Positions 33,250 to 45,500 of a DNA stretch of 64,000 bases are shown piece by piece. The notes under the pieces were generated by a model. The model made no database searches. It was not told the origin of the DNA and was given only the letters and a program-made list of their open reading frames with translations. Both the position numbers and the translations under genes were made by a program. The DNA comes from Acanthosepion pharaonis (taxonomy: Eukaryota > Mollusca > Cephalopoda > Sepiida > Sepiidae): assembly GCA_903632075.3 (NCBI GenBank), contig CAHIKZ030000960.1, positions 93,501 to 157,500 of the forward strand. Direction: 5' to 3'. How positions within the stretch are numbered: position 1 is the stretch's first letter; every line of letters starts with the position of its first letter.

Positions 33250-33811
33250 GGAAGAGGTTATATTAGTTCCAACGACAGAAAAGTGTGTATATTAAAAAGA
33301 AGAGAGAAATATATATATATATTTTTGGTTGTAATGTGAAAATTTTAAAAAATATTATGCTTTATTGTCCATGATTTTACTTTATTGTCCATGATTTTTC
33401 TACAAGTGTTTCTGGTCTCGTGACCGTCATCAGGCAAAGGGTGGAGTTTTCCACATATTATTAAAAATAATTATTTTTTTTTCTCTATGTTTTCGATGTT
33501 AAATATCCTCGATATGAGACATTCTCCTTTTTTTGTCTTAGTGATCCAATCGTCTTTATACAAAAAAAGTCCTTGGGTTACATCGGACAGTGTGTTTTGT
33601 TGTTACGCCGCCATCTCCCCATAATATAATATGTCGTTATATGGCGCTACATGAGGAAGTTGGCGTTGTTTCTACATGGGCAGTATGCCATATTGGATTG
33701 TGTACATTTGTTATATTTCATTTGCGTTGTTTTTTTTTTTTGGTGGGTGTGAACTTTTATCTTCATTATGCCTCCCAAGTTTTTGTAGGTGAGCTCTGAC
33801 CTAAAATCAGG

Positions 33812-33815
<4 letters not shown>

Positions 33816-33899
<84 letters not shown>
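33816..33899. repeat. (CT)n-(AT)n compound microsatellite
   Basis: About 17 CT repeats run directly into about 23 AT repeats. Confidence 0.95.
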
Positions 33900-34177
33900 A
33901 AAATTATGACAAAATTGATGTGATTTATTGCTTTTGTTAGGCGCCAATGAAAGGATCAGAAATAGATTTTCTGCAGCACGTTTTGTTGGAAGGAAAATTT
34001 ATTTTACCTACAATGTCTTGCTTACTGCCTGAAAATATTTTCTTGAGCCCTACAATTTGATAAAAACAATATTTGCATTTATTTTTAATATTTGACGATG
34101 AAAAAAAACATTAAATATGATATACTAATACTACTACTACTACTAAACAACTAACATTTTTGTTTTTATTTTATCAG

Positions 34178-34240
34178 CTCAACGCATCCACATTCATCAA
34201 CACCCTGAATAAAATGTACGACGCGAAGAAATATGCCAAG
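34178..34240 (+). CDS. LGMN: Legumain exon 6
   Basis: Exactly 21 codons between TTATCAG and GTATTG: LNASTFINTLNKM then YDAKKYAK. Human legumain has a 21-residue exon at this place (LHVKDLNETIHYMY and on), so length and pattern agree. Exit is phase 0 and fits exon 7. Entry requires phase 0, which does not match the phase 1 exit of exon 5 as written. Confidence 0.85.
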
Positions 34241-35456
34241 GTATTGTATTTTCTTCCAAGAATCATAGTGATTTTTTAAAAAATCAATTCACGTTAAGCA
34301 AGGCAATAATGCCGCTAAGATGCAAAGGGCTACTGGAAGTGAAAGAGAATGAAAAAGATTTACAAGGAACTGAAAACCCAATCCTAAACAGGAAACAAGG
34401 GATAAACGTCTACTCATGTACAAAAGAGTAATGAGGAATGTACACTGGGCGATAAGCAAGCCTATCTATACCTATTGAGTAAAAAAATAAAAAATAAATT
34501 AAATAAAATGTCATAGTTTAGCTGGAAAAGTTAGAAGTATAGAATTCAAGTAGACTTTAGAAGGAACCAGAAACCCAACCTTAAATAGGAAACAAGGAAT
34601 AAACCTCCACTACTATTTAAAAGACCACGGAGGGGATGTGAACCGGATAATAGGCAAATCTATCTACTCCTGTTTAATCTAGTGAATTAGGACCCCTTGA
34701 CCGAACAGTGAAGCCATGCTTTTATCTCGCAAGCTGTTATCAATACTAATTGATATATTTTCAACAAGATGATACAAAATGAAATCAAAATGCAAGACAT
34801 TTTGCCATTTTATAAAACATTTATCCCCTCGTAATAAAATAACAAAATTTTGATTTCCTTGTTTAAATGTCTGTCTATTATTGCACTGAGCAACCTTTTT
34901 AGAATTTGAAACGAAACCATTTATTCAATTGAGAGAAGGAGATTGTTCTCATTTCACTTATCATGCTTAAGAGAGATAATTTATATCAATTAATATACAT
35001 TATTTCTTCATCATTGTGTGTTGCTTTTTTTCGGCACTTTCTCTTCCCAAAGAATGAATGAATTTGATAATTGGTCCAAAAAAAAACATTAAAAGCAACA
35101 TTAAAAAGATATAAAAAGTTTAAAAGTGAGAAAAACGAAATAACAAAAAAAAAATATACTCACAATAAAATGGCGGATCAAAAAAAAATAAAGAAAAAAA
35201 ATAACAAAAAGAAAGGGTTAACTAATTATCTTCATTCTTCAGAGTCAATCCAAGACAAACAAATAAATAAATGTTTAATGCAAATAAAAAGAAGAAAAAA
35301 CAAAATGACAAAAGAGAAAAGAAAAGAAGAGATGGATTCATTCATTTCCCCAGGGTATTTGTCCATGAGAGATTATAAGGATATCGACTGGAATGGACAG
35401 ATTCTCCAATTAAAAATTCAGAGCCATTATCCATTACACGAACATAGCACATAAAA

Positions 35457-35565
35457 TGTTAAAGCACCTACTATTCCCAAGTGGTCTTGAAAATCTAGGT
35501 AATGACCAGGCTTCATTCATTGCTTAACGTACAGGAACTGGAGTTTCAACATGATAGAACGGTAT
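35457..35565 (-). pseudogene. Decayed 5S rRNA-derived fragment in intron 6
   Basis: The minus-strand 5S order is still visible on the plus strand as TTAAAGCACCTACTATTCCC, AATGACCAGGCTTCA, ATTGCTTAACG and GGAACTGGAGTTTCAACATG. It is isolated, not tandem. Confidence 0.5.
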
Positions 35566-35802
35566 ATGTGCACATATTTATATACTGGAATTTATGTAAA
35601 AAACATGTACATTCTGATCAAACCTAGCCGTCATCCCCATCTTAAAAATCCTCTATAAATATTTAGATATATTTAATGTACATTATCATACTGGCTTCAA
35701 CGGATCAAAGTTGATAGGTGCTGATCAATCCTAGCCACGAACCTCATCTTGAAATCCAATATAAGAATTCTTATATAGTTTCAAATTTCTTTTTACAAAC
35801 AG

Positions 35803-35869
35803 ATGCTGATTTATATGGAAGCTTGTTTTTCTGGTTCGATGTTCAAAAATCTTCCAAACGACATAAACG
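35803..35869 (+). CDS. LGMN: Legumain exon 7 (catalytic Cys)
   Basis: Between AACAG and GTAAGT, open, 67 nt, phase 0 in and phase 1 out. It encodes MLIYMEACFSGSMF then KNLPNDIN. This matches the family block FYIEACESGSMM with NHLPDNIN; the Cys of EAC is the catalytic nucleophile (human Cys189). The residue after it is Phe where human legumain has Glu, a possible substrate-pocket change. Together with exon 5 the catalytic dyad is preserved. Confidence 0.9.
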
Positions 35870-36199
35870 GTAAGTATTGATTATTGATTTTGTTCCTTAA
35901 TTATTCATATTGTTCCGATTTGGGTAAAATGTTTGGTGGGTTAATTAGTTGAATGTTTATTTCTGTAAAGACAAATTAAAACCAGGTTATTTAATGATGA
36001 TATTCAAAATCTGAATATGGAAGTTTGGAGTTCCATAATCTTCTTTGCATTAAAACCTTTAAAAATCTTGACACTTATTTAATCCTTATCCCCGTTAATG
36101 CATTATAACAACAGTTCATCTCCTAATATGTAGTTTTTACATCTTCAAATGGATTATTGTTTAATCCATTGTTAACTGGGGCAAGAAATGGCTTTTAAA

Positions 36200-36980
36200 T
36201 CTTAATACCTACAAAATTAAACTTTTGTCTTTTAATGTTCTTAAAGAACCATTTTTCTTCCAAAAACATGATAAATTATTCCCTACCTCTGTTAATAAAC
36301 TAATAATTAGGTTTAACATCTTCAAATGGAATATTGTTTAATCCATTGATAAGCGGGACAAGAAATGATTTCTAAATCTGTTTGTCTTCCATTCATTTGG
36401 CTGTTGCCAACTTCAGGAGATCAATTCATTGGACCTTCCTAGTCTCAAGTTTTCCATTGACATGAGGTGGAATGATTATATTGAATATATTGCTAGGTCT
36501 GCTGCTAGGAACGTTGGCTCACTGTGTCCTGCTAGACATTTTTTTCTCTTGAGAATCAATCTTCCACATTTATAAGTTTATCATTCGTCTATGCATTGAA
36601 TATCGCTGCCACATCTCCTTCTATATCTCAAGATTCTTGATAAAATCCAAAGAATAATCTTCAATTTTAACGGTCCTGACCTGACATCTCATCTTCAGTC
36701 ACTTTCTCACCATCGTAACACAGATTTTCTATGCTTTTGCTATAAATATTTTCATAGCAATTTTTCTAAAGAGTTTTTCTATTGTGGTACCTTGACCTCA
36801 TGAATTTAAGCATAGTACTAGAGTGGCAGTTAGGTCTCATCATTTTAATGTTGAAATAACAAAGACTTCCATTCTAATAGTTTTTTTTTTTGTATATCTT
36901 GCAAGTTGAACTTCCACCTTCTTGCATTTTTAGCAATTAAAATTTTAAAAAATTTAAATGCAATGTCAATTGACATCTTC
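36200..36980 (+). mobile_element. LINE reverse-transcriptase C-terminal remnant
   Basis: Plus-strand frames carry SLKFSIDMRWNDYIEYIARS followed by AARNVGSLCPARHFF, then DKIQRIIFNF, HLQSLSHHRN and FCYKYF. This is the ordered tail that follows the RT domain in Jockey/RTE/CR1-like non-LTR elements (W-DYI--IA--A---GSL--A, then DKIQRRA, then L--L-HRR-V--L--FY-YF). Frames are broken repeatedly. It lies in intron 7 in the sense direction, and the AT microsatellite at 37293 may mark the element tail. Confidence 0.6.
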
Positions 36981-37289
36981 TGTCTTTCTAAAACCTGTCC
37001 TTTTATTGTCCTTTCTCCTCAATAAGGTTTTCTCGGTTTCTCTCAATATCATTTGTGATCATGGCTCTCCACAATTGGAGTTCCTAATCTTTTGTTGCTC
37101 TTTGTAAATGTTGTCTTTTTAAAACTCTCTTACACTTTGTTCTATTTATTAAGTTTGTTTAAGTAGGTTTTGGGGTTGTTTCCCTCTGTCCCTCTAAGCT
37201 TTCAATCTGCCTTAAGTGTCTTCAAAAAAATTAAAGTCTTTTGCCTCTTTTTAACTTGAGCCATTTGCATTCAAATGGAGTTTTAATCA

Positions 37290-37292
<3 letters not shown>

Positions 37293-37326
<34 letters not shown>
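37293..37326. repeat. (AT)n microsatellite
   Basis: A short AT dinucleotide run after the LINE remnant. Confidence 0.9.
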
Positions 37327-37327
<1 letters not shown>

Positions 37328-37891
37328 TTTTAATGTTCTTAAATACACAACTTACCAAAAAATGAAACGTGCCCTTTTGATTTTTACACAGGCATGTTGA
37401 AAAAAATACAGTTGTAAATATATGGGTTCTCAGAAATTGCATTCATCTGAATTTTTAATTCATATTTTATTTCAGATTGATAAAAAAAGTTTTGAAAGCG
37501 TGTGTAATTTTTAATAATGATTTTTACTTAATGAATATATAATTAATTAGGCACAAAATTTGTTGATTATCTGGAAATCCAGAAGGGATAATTTTTAAAA
37601 ATATTATTTTAGGGCTTCACTTAATTTTTTGGGCAAAGCAGTGAAAAAATATTGCAAAATAAGTGAAAGAAAAAGAAAAATATTACAAAGAGTTTACATT
37701 ATAACCCAGCAACAATTCTTTCTACTTATAGATGAAAATTTAGAATTAATATAAAATGTCTCTGCAATTCCTTTACTAATACAAAATATGCTCACCTGTT
37801 TATTAATGCAAAAAGTCTCTGCTAAAAGATGAGGCACAAATTTTTAGTTTTTCAGTTTTAGTTTTTCATTTGTTTTTTTGGGGTTTTTTTG

Positions 37892-38001
37892 TCATGACTG
37901 CAGCCAATGAAAAGAGTCTTCATTCATTGTACGTTGATCCTGTGTTGAAGACTTCTTTTGGAGATGTCTTCAGTATGAGTTGGATGGACAATACATAGAA
38001 G
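37892..38001 (+). pseudogene. Legumain exon 8 copy A (type 1)
   Basis: It encodes VMTAANEKSLHSLYVD, then LKTSFGDVFSMSWMDNT, matching family TTAAN and GDWYSVNWMED. The reading frame is open until a TAG three residues before the GTGATG donor. The expected AG acceptor before the exon is not visible (the sequence is a T/G run). It is the first of five tandem exon 8 copies. Confidence 0.7.
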
Positions 38002-38066
38002 GTGATGTAAGTTTATTGTAAAAAAATCTCGCTAAACTTATTATCATTTTTTTGTTTGTGAAATAG

Positions 38067-38145
38067 TCTTTGCTTTTGACTGCAGCCATTTTTGAACAAG
38101 AGGATTCAAATGTCTGCTTTGACAAAAGAAAGAGAAAAAGGATTA
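38067..38145 (+). pseudogene. Legumain exon 8 copy B (type 2, 3' part missing)
   Basis: After acceptor AAATAG it reads VFA and then, one base out of phase, LLTAAIFEQEDSNVCFDKRK. This resembles TAAN and the CYYDEKR part of the family, but the GDVFS half and the donor are absent. The downstream repeat (ATTATAACCCAGCAACAATT) follows instead. Confidence 0.55.
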
Positions 38146-38446
38146 CAAGAGATTACATTATAACCCAGCAACAATTCTTGGAACTTATAGAGGAAATGCT
38201 TAGAATTAATATAAAGTGTCTGCAGCAATTGCAAAATACTAATACAAACGGGCTCACCTGATTATTGTTAGAGATTACATATCCCAGCAACTATTCTTCC
38301 TATTTATAGAGGAAAATTTGCTTAGAATTAATATAAAGGGTCTCCTGTAATTCCTAATACTAATACAAATATGCTCACCTGATTATTGTGAAAAAAGTCT
38401 CTGCTAAAAAGATGAGGCACAAATCTTCTTAGTTTTTCAATTGTAG

Positions 38447-38567
38447 TCCTTGTCATGACTGCAGCCAATGAAGAAGAGTCTTCATATTCCTGATTATTGT
38501 TGATCCTGTGTTGAAGACTTCTTTTGAAGATGTCTTCAGTATGAGTTGGATGGAGATTACAGAGAAG
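38447..38567 (+). pseudogene. Legumain exon 8 copy C (type 1)
   Basis: Duplicate of copy A. After acceptor ATTGTAG it reads VLVMTAANEEESSYS followed by a stop. The second half in another frame gives EDVFSMSWMEITEK and a GTGATG donor. The TAG of copy A is GAG here. Confidence 0.65.
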
Positions 38568-38630
38568 GTGATGTAATGTTATTGTAAAAAAATCTCTGCT
38601 AAAGTTCTTATTATTTTTGTTTGTTTGTAG

Positions 38631-38705
38631 TCTTCGCTATGACTGCGGCCAGTGAAAAAGAGGATTCAAATTTTCTATTGCTGTGACAAAAGAAAGATAA
38701 AATAT
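38631..38705 (+). pseudogene. Legumain exon 8 copy D (type 2)
   Basis: Duplicate of copy B. After acceptor TTTGTAG it reads VFAMTAASEKEDSN and then breaks; the CCDKRK block follows in another frame. The 3' half is missing as in copy B. Confidence 0.55.
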
Positions 38706-38917
38706 TACAATAGATTACATTATAACCCAGCAACAATTCTTTCTACTTACAGAAGAAAACTTTCTTAGATTTAATATAATGTGTCTGCAGCAATTCCCAA
38801 TACTAATACAAATGATCTCTGATTGATTATTGTGAAAAAATCTCAGCTAAAAGATGAGGTACAAATCTTATTCTTTTTTTTTTTTATTTAATTATTTTTT
38901 TTCTTTTTTTTTTTTAG

Positions 38918-39040
38918 TTTTTTGCTCTGACTGCAGCCAATGCAAAACAAAGAATTCAAATGCCTTGTATTATGACAGAATTTCAAGACTTTTCTTGGCG
39001 ATGTCTTTAGTTAACATTTGGATGGACAATTCAAAAGAAG
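38918..39040 (+). CDS. LGMN: Legumain exon 8 copy E (open, in phase)
   Basis: Between an AG acceptor after a long T-tract and a GTGAAG donor: 123 nt, phase 1 in and phase 1 out, open throughout. It joins exon 7 and exon 9 in phase, which no other copy does. The C-terminal half NALYYDRISR and NIWMDNSKE matches family CYYDEKRS and NWMEDSD. The N-terminal half reads VFCSDCSQCKTKNS where the family has VYATTAANPRESS; this is because the DNA still spells TAAN one frame over, so two small indels compensate each other. GDWYS is similarly replaced by AMSLV. If translated, these substrate-pocket segments would be altered. Best candidate for the exon in use. Confidence 0.6.
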
Positions 39041-39157
39041 GTGAAGCTTATTTAGAAATTTTGTTGTTATTTTTTGACCGGCATTTTATAATCATTATAA
39101 AAGTAGTTTAGAGTGTGCAATTTCCTGTTCATGAGGCCAAATTGGAATTTCTTTCAG

Positions 39158-39276
39158 GGTCCTTGAATAAGATAACCGTCCAGGAGCAATACAAAAAGGT
39201 CAAAAGGAAGTGGAAAAATGTCCATTGGAAAGTCTATGCTGATACCAAGTCATAATAAAACGTATGGAGAAACCTG
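39158..39276 (+). CDS. LGMN: Legumain exon 9 (in-frame stops before donor)
   Basis: After TTTCAG it reads GSLNKITVQEQYKKVKRK, then KNVHWKVYADTKS followed by TAA TAA. In another frame PSHNKTYGET continues to a GTAATT donor. The family has LTKETLHKQYHLVK followed by TSHVMQYGNK, so both pieces are homologous and a one-base shift near 39245 separates them. Entry phase fits copy E. Either a real truncating lesion or a sequence error. Confidence 0.7.
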
Positions 39277-39579
39277 GTAATTAAGTTTTTATTATAATGC
39301 AGCAAAATGTTAAAGACTTTATTTATGAAACCCTAATATTTTAAGATCAATATGTTAACTGTTTTGTTAGATTTATTTAATTCCTATTTTGATCCCCCAA
39401 ATGTTCTCTCTAAAAGTCTAATTTCTTTTGTCAAATTTAATTACACTGATCCCAATTTTTAAAAATTAATAATGAAAAATTCTCCTGATCCCTAATCTAT
39501 TACCCCAATAGGGTTAAGTTTTGTTTTTTGTCTCAATTTTTTTTGAAAAAATCTAATCAACTCTTAGTTCTAAATTGAT

Positions 39580-42500
39580 CCTTTGATTTGTCTAAAAGAA
39601 ATTTGATCAGTTTTGTTATTATTTAACTCCTAAACTGATCCCCACTTGATGTTGTCTAAAAAAGTTAATCAACTTTACTGGCCAATAGGGTTCAATTATT
39701 TAACTCTAAATGATCCCCCATTTGATGTTGTCTAAAAGTCTAATCACTGGCCAATAGGGTTCAGTTTTGTTATTATTTAACTCTAAACTGATCCCCCACT
39801 TGATGTTGTCTAAAAGTCTAATCAACTATTACTGGCCAATAGGGTTCAGTTTTGTTATTATTTAACTCCTAAACTAACTTGATTTTTCTAAAAATCTAAT
39901 CAATCTTACTGGCCAAAGGGTTCAGTTTTGTTATTATTTAACTCCTAAACTGATCCCCCAATGTTTGTCTAAAAGTCTAATCAACTCTTTTGCCAATAGG
40001 GTTCAGTTTTTTATTATTTAACTCCTAAACTGATCCCCACTTGATGTTGTCTAAAAAGTCTAATCAACTCTTACTGGCCAATAGGGTTCAGTTTTGTTAT
40101 TATTAGGGTTAAACTGATCCCCACTTGATTGTCTAAAAGTCTAATCAACTCTACTGGCCAAAGGGTTCAGTTTTGTTATTATTTAACTCCTCCTAAAACT
40201 GATCCCCCACTTGATGTTTTCTAAAAAAAGTCTAATCAACTCTTACTGGCCAATAGGGTTCAGTTTTGTTATTATTTAACTCCTAAACTGATCCCCCACT
40301 TGATGTTGTCTAAAAAGTCTAATCAACTAATCAGGGTTCAGTTTTGTTATTATTTAACTCCAAAACTGATCTTGATGTTTTTGTTAATTATTTAGGGTTC
40401 AGTTTTGTTATTATTTAACTCCTAAACTGATCCCCCACTTGATGTTGTCTAAAAAGTCTAATCAACTCTTACTGGCCAATAGGGTTCAGTTTTGTTATTA
40501 TTTAACTCCTAAACTGATCCCCCACTTGATGTTGTTTAAAAGTCTAATCAACTCTTACTGGCCAATAGGGTTCAGTTTTGTTATTATTTAACTCCTAAAC
40601 TGATCCCCCACTTGATTTGTCTAAAAAGTCTAATCAACTCTTACTGGCCAATAGGGTTCAGTTTTGTTATTATTTAACTCCTAAACTGATCCCCCCCCAC
40701 TTGATGTTGTCTAAAAAGTCTAATCAACTTTAGATGGCCAATAGGGTTCAGTTTTGTTATTATTTAATTCCTAAACTGATCCCCCACTTGATGTTGTCTA
40801 AAAGTCTAATCAACTCTTACTGGCCAATAGGGTTCAGTTTTGTTATTATTTAACTCCCTAAACTGATCCCCCACTTGATGTTGTTGATAATTGTCTGGCC
40901 AAAAAGTTATTATTTAATCAACTCTTACTGGCCAATAGGGTTCAGTTTTGTTTATTTAACTCCTAAACTGATCCCCCACTTGATGTTGTCTAAAAAGTCT
41001 AATCAACTCTTACTGGCCAATAGGGTTCAGTTTTGTTATTATTTAACTCCTAAACTGATCCCCCACTTGATGTTGTCAAAAAAAAAGTCTAATCAACTCT
41101 TACTGGCCAATAGGGTTCAGTTTTGTTATTATTTAACTCCTAAACTAACTTGATGTTGTCTAAAAAGTCTAATCAACCTTACTGGCCAATAGGGTTCAGT
41201 TGTGTTATTATTTAAAGTCTAATCTGATCCCCCACTTGATGTTGTCTAAAAAGTCTAATCAACTCACTGGCCAATAGGGTTCAGTTTTGTTATTATTTAA
41301 CTCCTAAACTGATCCCCCACTTGATGTTGTTGATGTTGTCTAAAAAGTCTTAAAACTCTTCTAAAAGTCTAATCAACTGGCCAATAGGGTTCAGTTTTGT
41401 TATTATTTAACCCTAAACTGATCCCCCACTTGATGTTGTCTAAAAGTCTAATCAACTCTTACTGGCCAATAGGGTTCAGTTTTGTTATTATTTAACTCCT
41501 AAACTGATCCCCCACTTTGATGTTGTCTAAAAGTCTAATCAACTCTTGTTGGCCAATAGGGTTCAGTTTTGTTATTATTTAACTCCTAAACTGATCCCCA
41601 CTTGATGTTGTCCAAAAGTCTAATCAACTCTTACTGGCCAATAGGGTTCAGTTTTGTTATTATTTAACTCCTAAACTGATCCCCCACTTGATGTTGTCTA
41701 AAAAGTCTAATCAACTCTTACTGGCCAATAGGGTTCAGTTTTTTTATTATTTAACTCCTAAACTGATCCCCCACTTGATGTTGTCTAAAAAGTCTAATCA
41801 ACTCTTACTGGCCAATAGGGTTCAGTTTTGTTATTATTTAACTCCTAAACTGATCCCCCACTTGATGTTGTCTAAAAAGTCTAATCAACTCTTACTGGCC
41901 AATAGGGTTCAGTTTTGTTATTATTTAACTCCTAAACTGATCCCCCACTTGATGTTGTCTAAAAAGTCTAATCAACTCTTACTGGCCAATAGGGTTCAGT
42001 TTTGTTATTATTTAACTCCTAAACTGATCCCCCACTTGATGTTGTCTAAAAGTCTAATCAACTCTTACTGGCCAATAGGGTTCAGTTTTTTTGTTATTAT
42101 TTAACTCCTAAACTGATCCCCCACTTGATGTTGTCTAAAAAGTCTAATCAACTCTTACTGGCCAATAGGGTTCAGTTTTGTTATTATTTAACTCCTAAAC
42201 TGATCCCCCACTTGATGTTGTCTAAAAAGTCTAATCAACTCTTACTGGCCAATAGGGTTCAGTTTTGTTATTATTTAACTCCTAAACTGATCCCCCACTT
42301 GATGTTGTCTAAAAAGTCTAATCAACTCTTACTGGCCAATAGGGTTCAGTTTTGTTATTATTTAACCTAAACTGATCCCCCACTTGATGTTGTCTAAAAA
42401 AACTGATCCCCTCTTGCTAAAATAGGGTTAGGGTTTTGTTTTATTATTTAACTCCTAAAAGGATCCCCCACTTGATGTTGTCTAAAAAGTCTAATCAACT

Positions 42501-45500
42501 CTTACTGGCCAATAGGGTTCAGTTTTGTTATTATTTAATTCCTAAACTGATCCCCCACTTGATGTTGTCTAAAAAGTCTAATCAACTCTTACTGGCCAAT
42601 AGGGTTCAGTTTTGTTATTATTTAACTCCTAAACGGATCCCCCATTTGATGTTGTCTAAAAAGTCTAATCAACTCTTACTGGCCAATAGGGTTCAGTTTT
42701 GGCCTAAATGATCCCCCACTTGATGTTGTTCTAATCAACTCTTACTGGCCAATAGGGTTAGTTTTTTTATTATTTAACTCCTAAAAACTGATGTCTAAAC
42801 TTGATGTTGTCTAAAAAGTTTAATCAACTCTTATCCACTTGATGTTGGCCAATAGGGTTCAATAGGGTTTTGTTATTATTTAACTCCTAAACTGATCCCC
42901 CACTTGATGTTGTCCAAAAAAGTCTAATCAACTCTTACTGGCCAATAGGGTTCAGTTTTGTTATTATTTAACTCCTAAACTGATCCCTTGGGTTCACTTT
43001 TGTTGATGTTGTTAAAAAGTCTAATCAACTCTTACTGGCCAATAGGGTTCAGTTTTGTTATTATTTAACTCCTAAACTGATCCCCCACTTGATGTTGTCT
43101 AAAAAGTCTAATCAACTCTTACTGGCCAATAGGGTTCAGTTTTGTTATTATTTAACTCCTAAACTGATCCCCCACTTGATGTTGTCTAAAAAGTCTAATC
43201 AACTCTTACTGGCCAATAGGGTTCAGTTTTGTTATTATTTAACTCCTAAACTGATCCCCCACTTGATGTTGTCTAAAAAGTCTAATCAACTCTTACTGGC
43301 CAATAGGGTTCAGTTTTTGTTATTATTTAACTCCTCCAAAAACTGATCCCCCACTAATTGATGTTGTCTAAAAAAGTAATAATCAACAGTTTTGTTATTA
43401 ATTCTTACTGGCCAATAGGGTTCAGTTTTGTTATTATTTAACTCCTAAACTGATCCCCCACTTGATGTTGTCTAAAAAGTCTAATCAACTCTTACTGGCC
43501 AATAGGGTTCAGTTTTTGTTATTATTTAACTCTTGATGTTGTCTAAAAAACTGATCAACCCCACAGTTTTGATGTTGTCTAAAAAGTCTAATCAACTCTT
43601 ACTGGCCAATAGGGTTCAGTTTTGTTATTATTTAACTCCTAAACTGATCCCCCACTTGATGTTGTCTCAAAAAAGTCTAATCAACTCTTGATGTTGGCCA
43701 ATAGGGTTCAGTTTTGTTATTATTTAACTCTAAACTGATCCCCCACTTGATGTTGTCTAAAAAGTCTAATCAACTCTTACTGGCCAATAGGGTTCAGTTT
43801 TGTTATTATTTAACTCCTAAACTGATCCCCCACTTGATGTTGTCTAAAAAGTCTAATCAACTCTTACTGGCCAATAGGGTTCAGTTTTGTTATTATTTAA
43901 CTCCTAAACGGATCCCCCATTTGATGTTGTCTAAAAAGTCTAATCAACTCTTACTGGCCAATAGGGTTCAGTTTTGTTATTATTTAACTCCTAAACTGAT
44001 CCCCCACTTGATGTTGTCTAAAAAGTCTAATCAACTCTTACTGGCCAATAGGGTTCAGTTTTGTTATTATTTAACTCCTAAACTGATCCCCCACTTGATG
44101 TTGTCTAAAAAGTCTAATCAACTCTTACTGGCCAATAGGGTTCAGTTTTGTTATTATTTAAAACTGATCCCCACTTGATGTTGTCTAAAAAGTCTAATCA
44201 ACTCTTACTGGCCAATAGGGTTCAGTTTTTGTTATTATTTAACTCCTAAACTGATCCCCCACTTGATGTTGTCTAAAAAGTCTAATCAACTCTTACTGGC
44301 CAATAGGGTTCAGTTTTGTTATTATTTAACTCCTAAACTGATTCAAAAAGTCTAATCAACTTGATGTTGTCTGAAATGTTGTCTAAAAAGTCTAATCAAC
44401 TCTTACTGGCCAATAGGGTTCAGTTTTGTTATTATTTAACACCTAAACTGATCCCCCACTTGATGTTGTCTAAAAAGTCTAATCAACTCTTACTGGCCAA
44501 TAGGGTTCAGTTTTGTTATTATTTAACTCCTAAACTGATCCCCCACTTGATGTTGTCTAAAAGTCTAATCAACTCTTACTGGCCAATAGGGTTCAGTTTT
44601 TGTTCTAAAATTATTTAACTCCTAAAACTGATCCCCCACTTGATGTTGTCTAAAAAAGTCTAATCAACTCTTACTGGCCAATAGGGTTCAGTTTTGTTAT
44701 TATTTAACTCCTAAACTGATCCCCCACTTGATGTTGTCTAAAAAGTCTAATCAACTCTTACTGGCCAATAGGGTTCAGTTTTGTTATTATTTAACTCCTA
44801 AACTGATCCCCCACTTGATGTTGTCTAAAAAGTCTAATCAACTCTTACTGGCCAATAGGGTTCAGTTTTGTTATTATTTAACTCCTAAACTGATCCCCCA
44901 CTTGATGTTGTCTAAAAGTCTAATCAACTCTTACTGGCCAATAGGGTTAAAAGTTTTGGCCAATAGGGTTCAGTTTTTATTATTTTTAACTCCTAAACTG
45001 ATCCCCCACTTGATGTTGTCTAAAAGTCTAATCAACTCTTACTGGCCAATAGGGTTCAGTTTTGTTATTATTTAACTCCTAAACTGATCCCCCACTTGAT
45101 GTTGTCTAAAAAGTCTAATCAACTCTTACTGGCCAATAGGGTTCAGTTTTGTTATTATTTAACTCCTAAACTGATCCCCCACTTGATGTTGTCTAAAAGT
45201 CTAATCAACTCTTACTGGCCAATAGGGTTCAGTTTTTGTTATTATTTAACTCCTAAACTGATCCCCCACTTGATGTTGTTTGTCTAAAAGTCTAATCAAC
45301 TCTAAAAGGGTTCAGTTTTGTTAATTTAACTCCTAAACTGATCCCCCACTTGATGTTGTCTAAAAGTCTAATCAACTCTTACTGGCCAATAGGGTTCAGT
45401 TTTGTTATTATTTAACTCCTAAACTGATCCCCCACTTGATGTTGTCTAAAAAGTCTAATCAACTCTTACTGGCCAATAGGGTTCAGTTTTGTTATTATTT

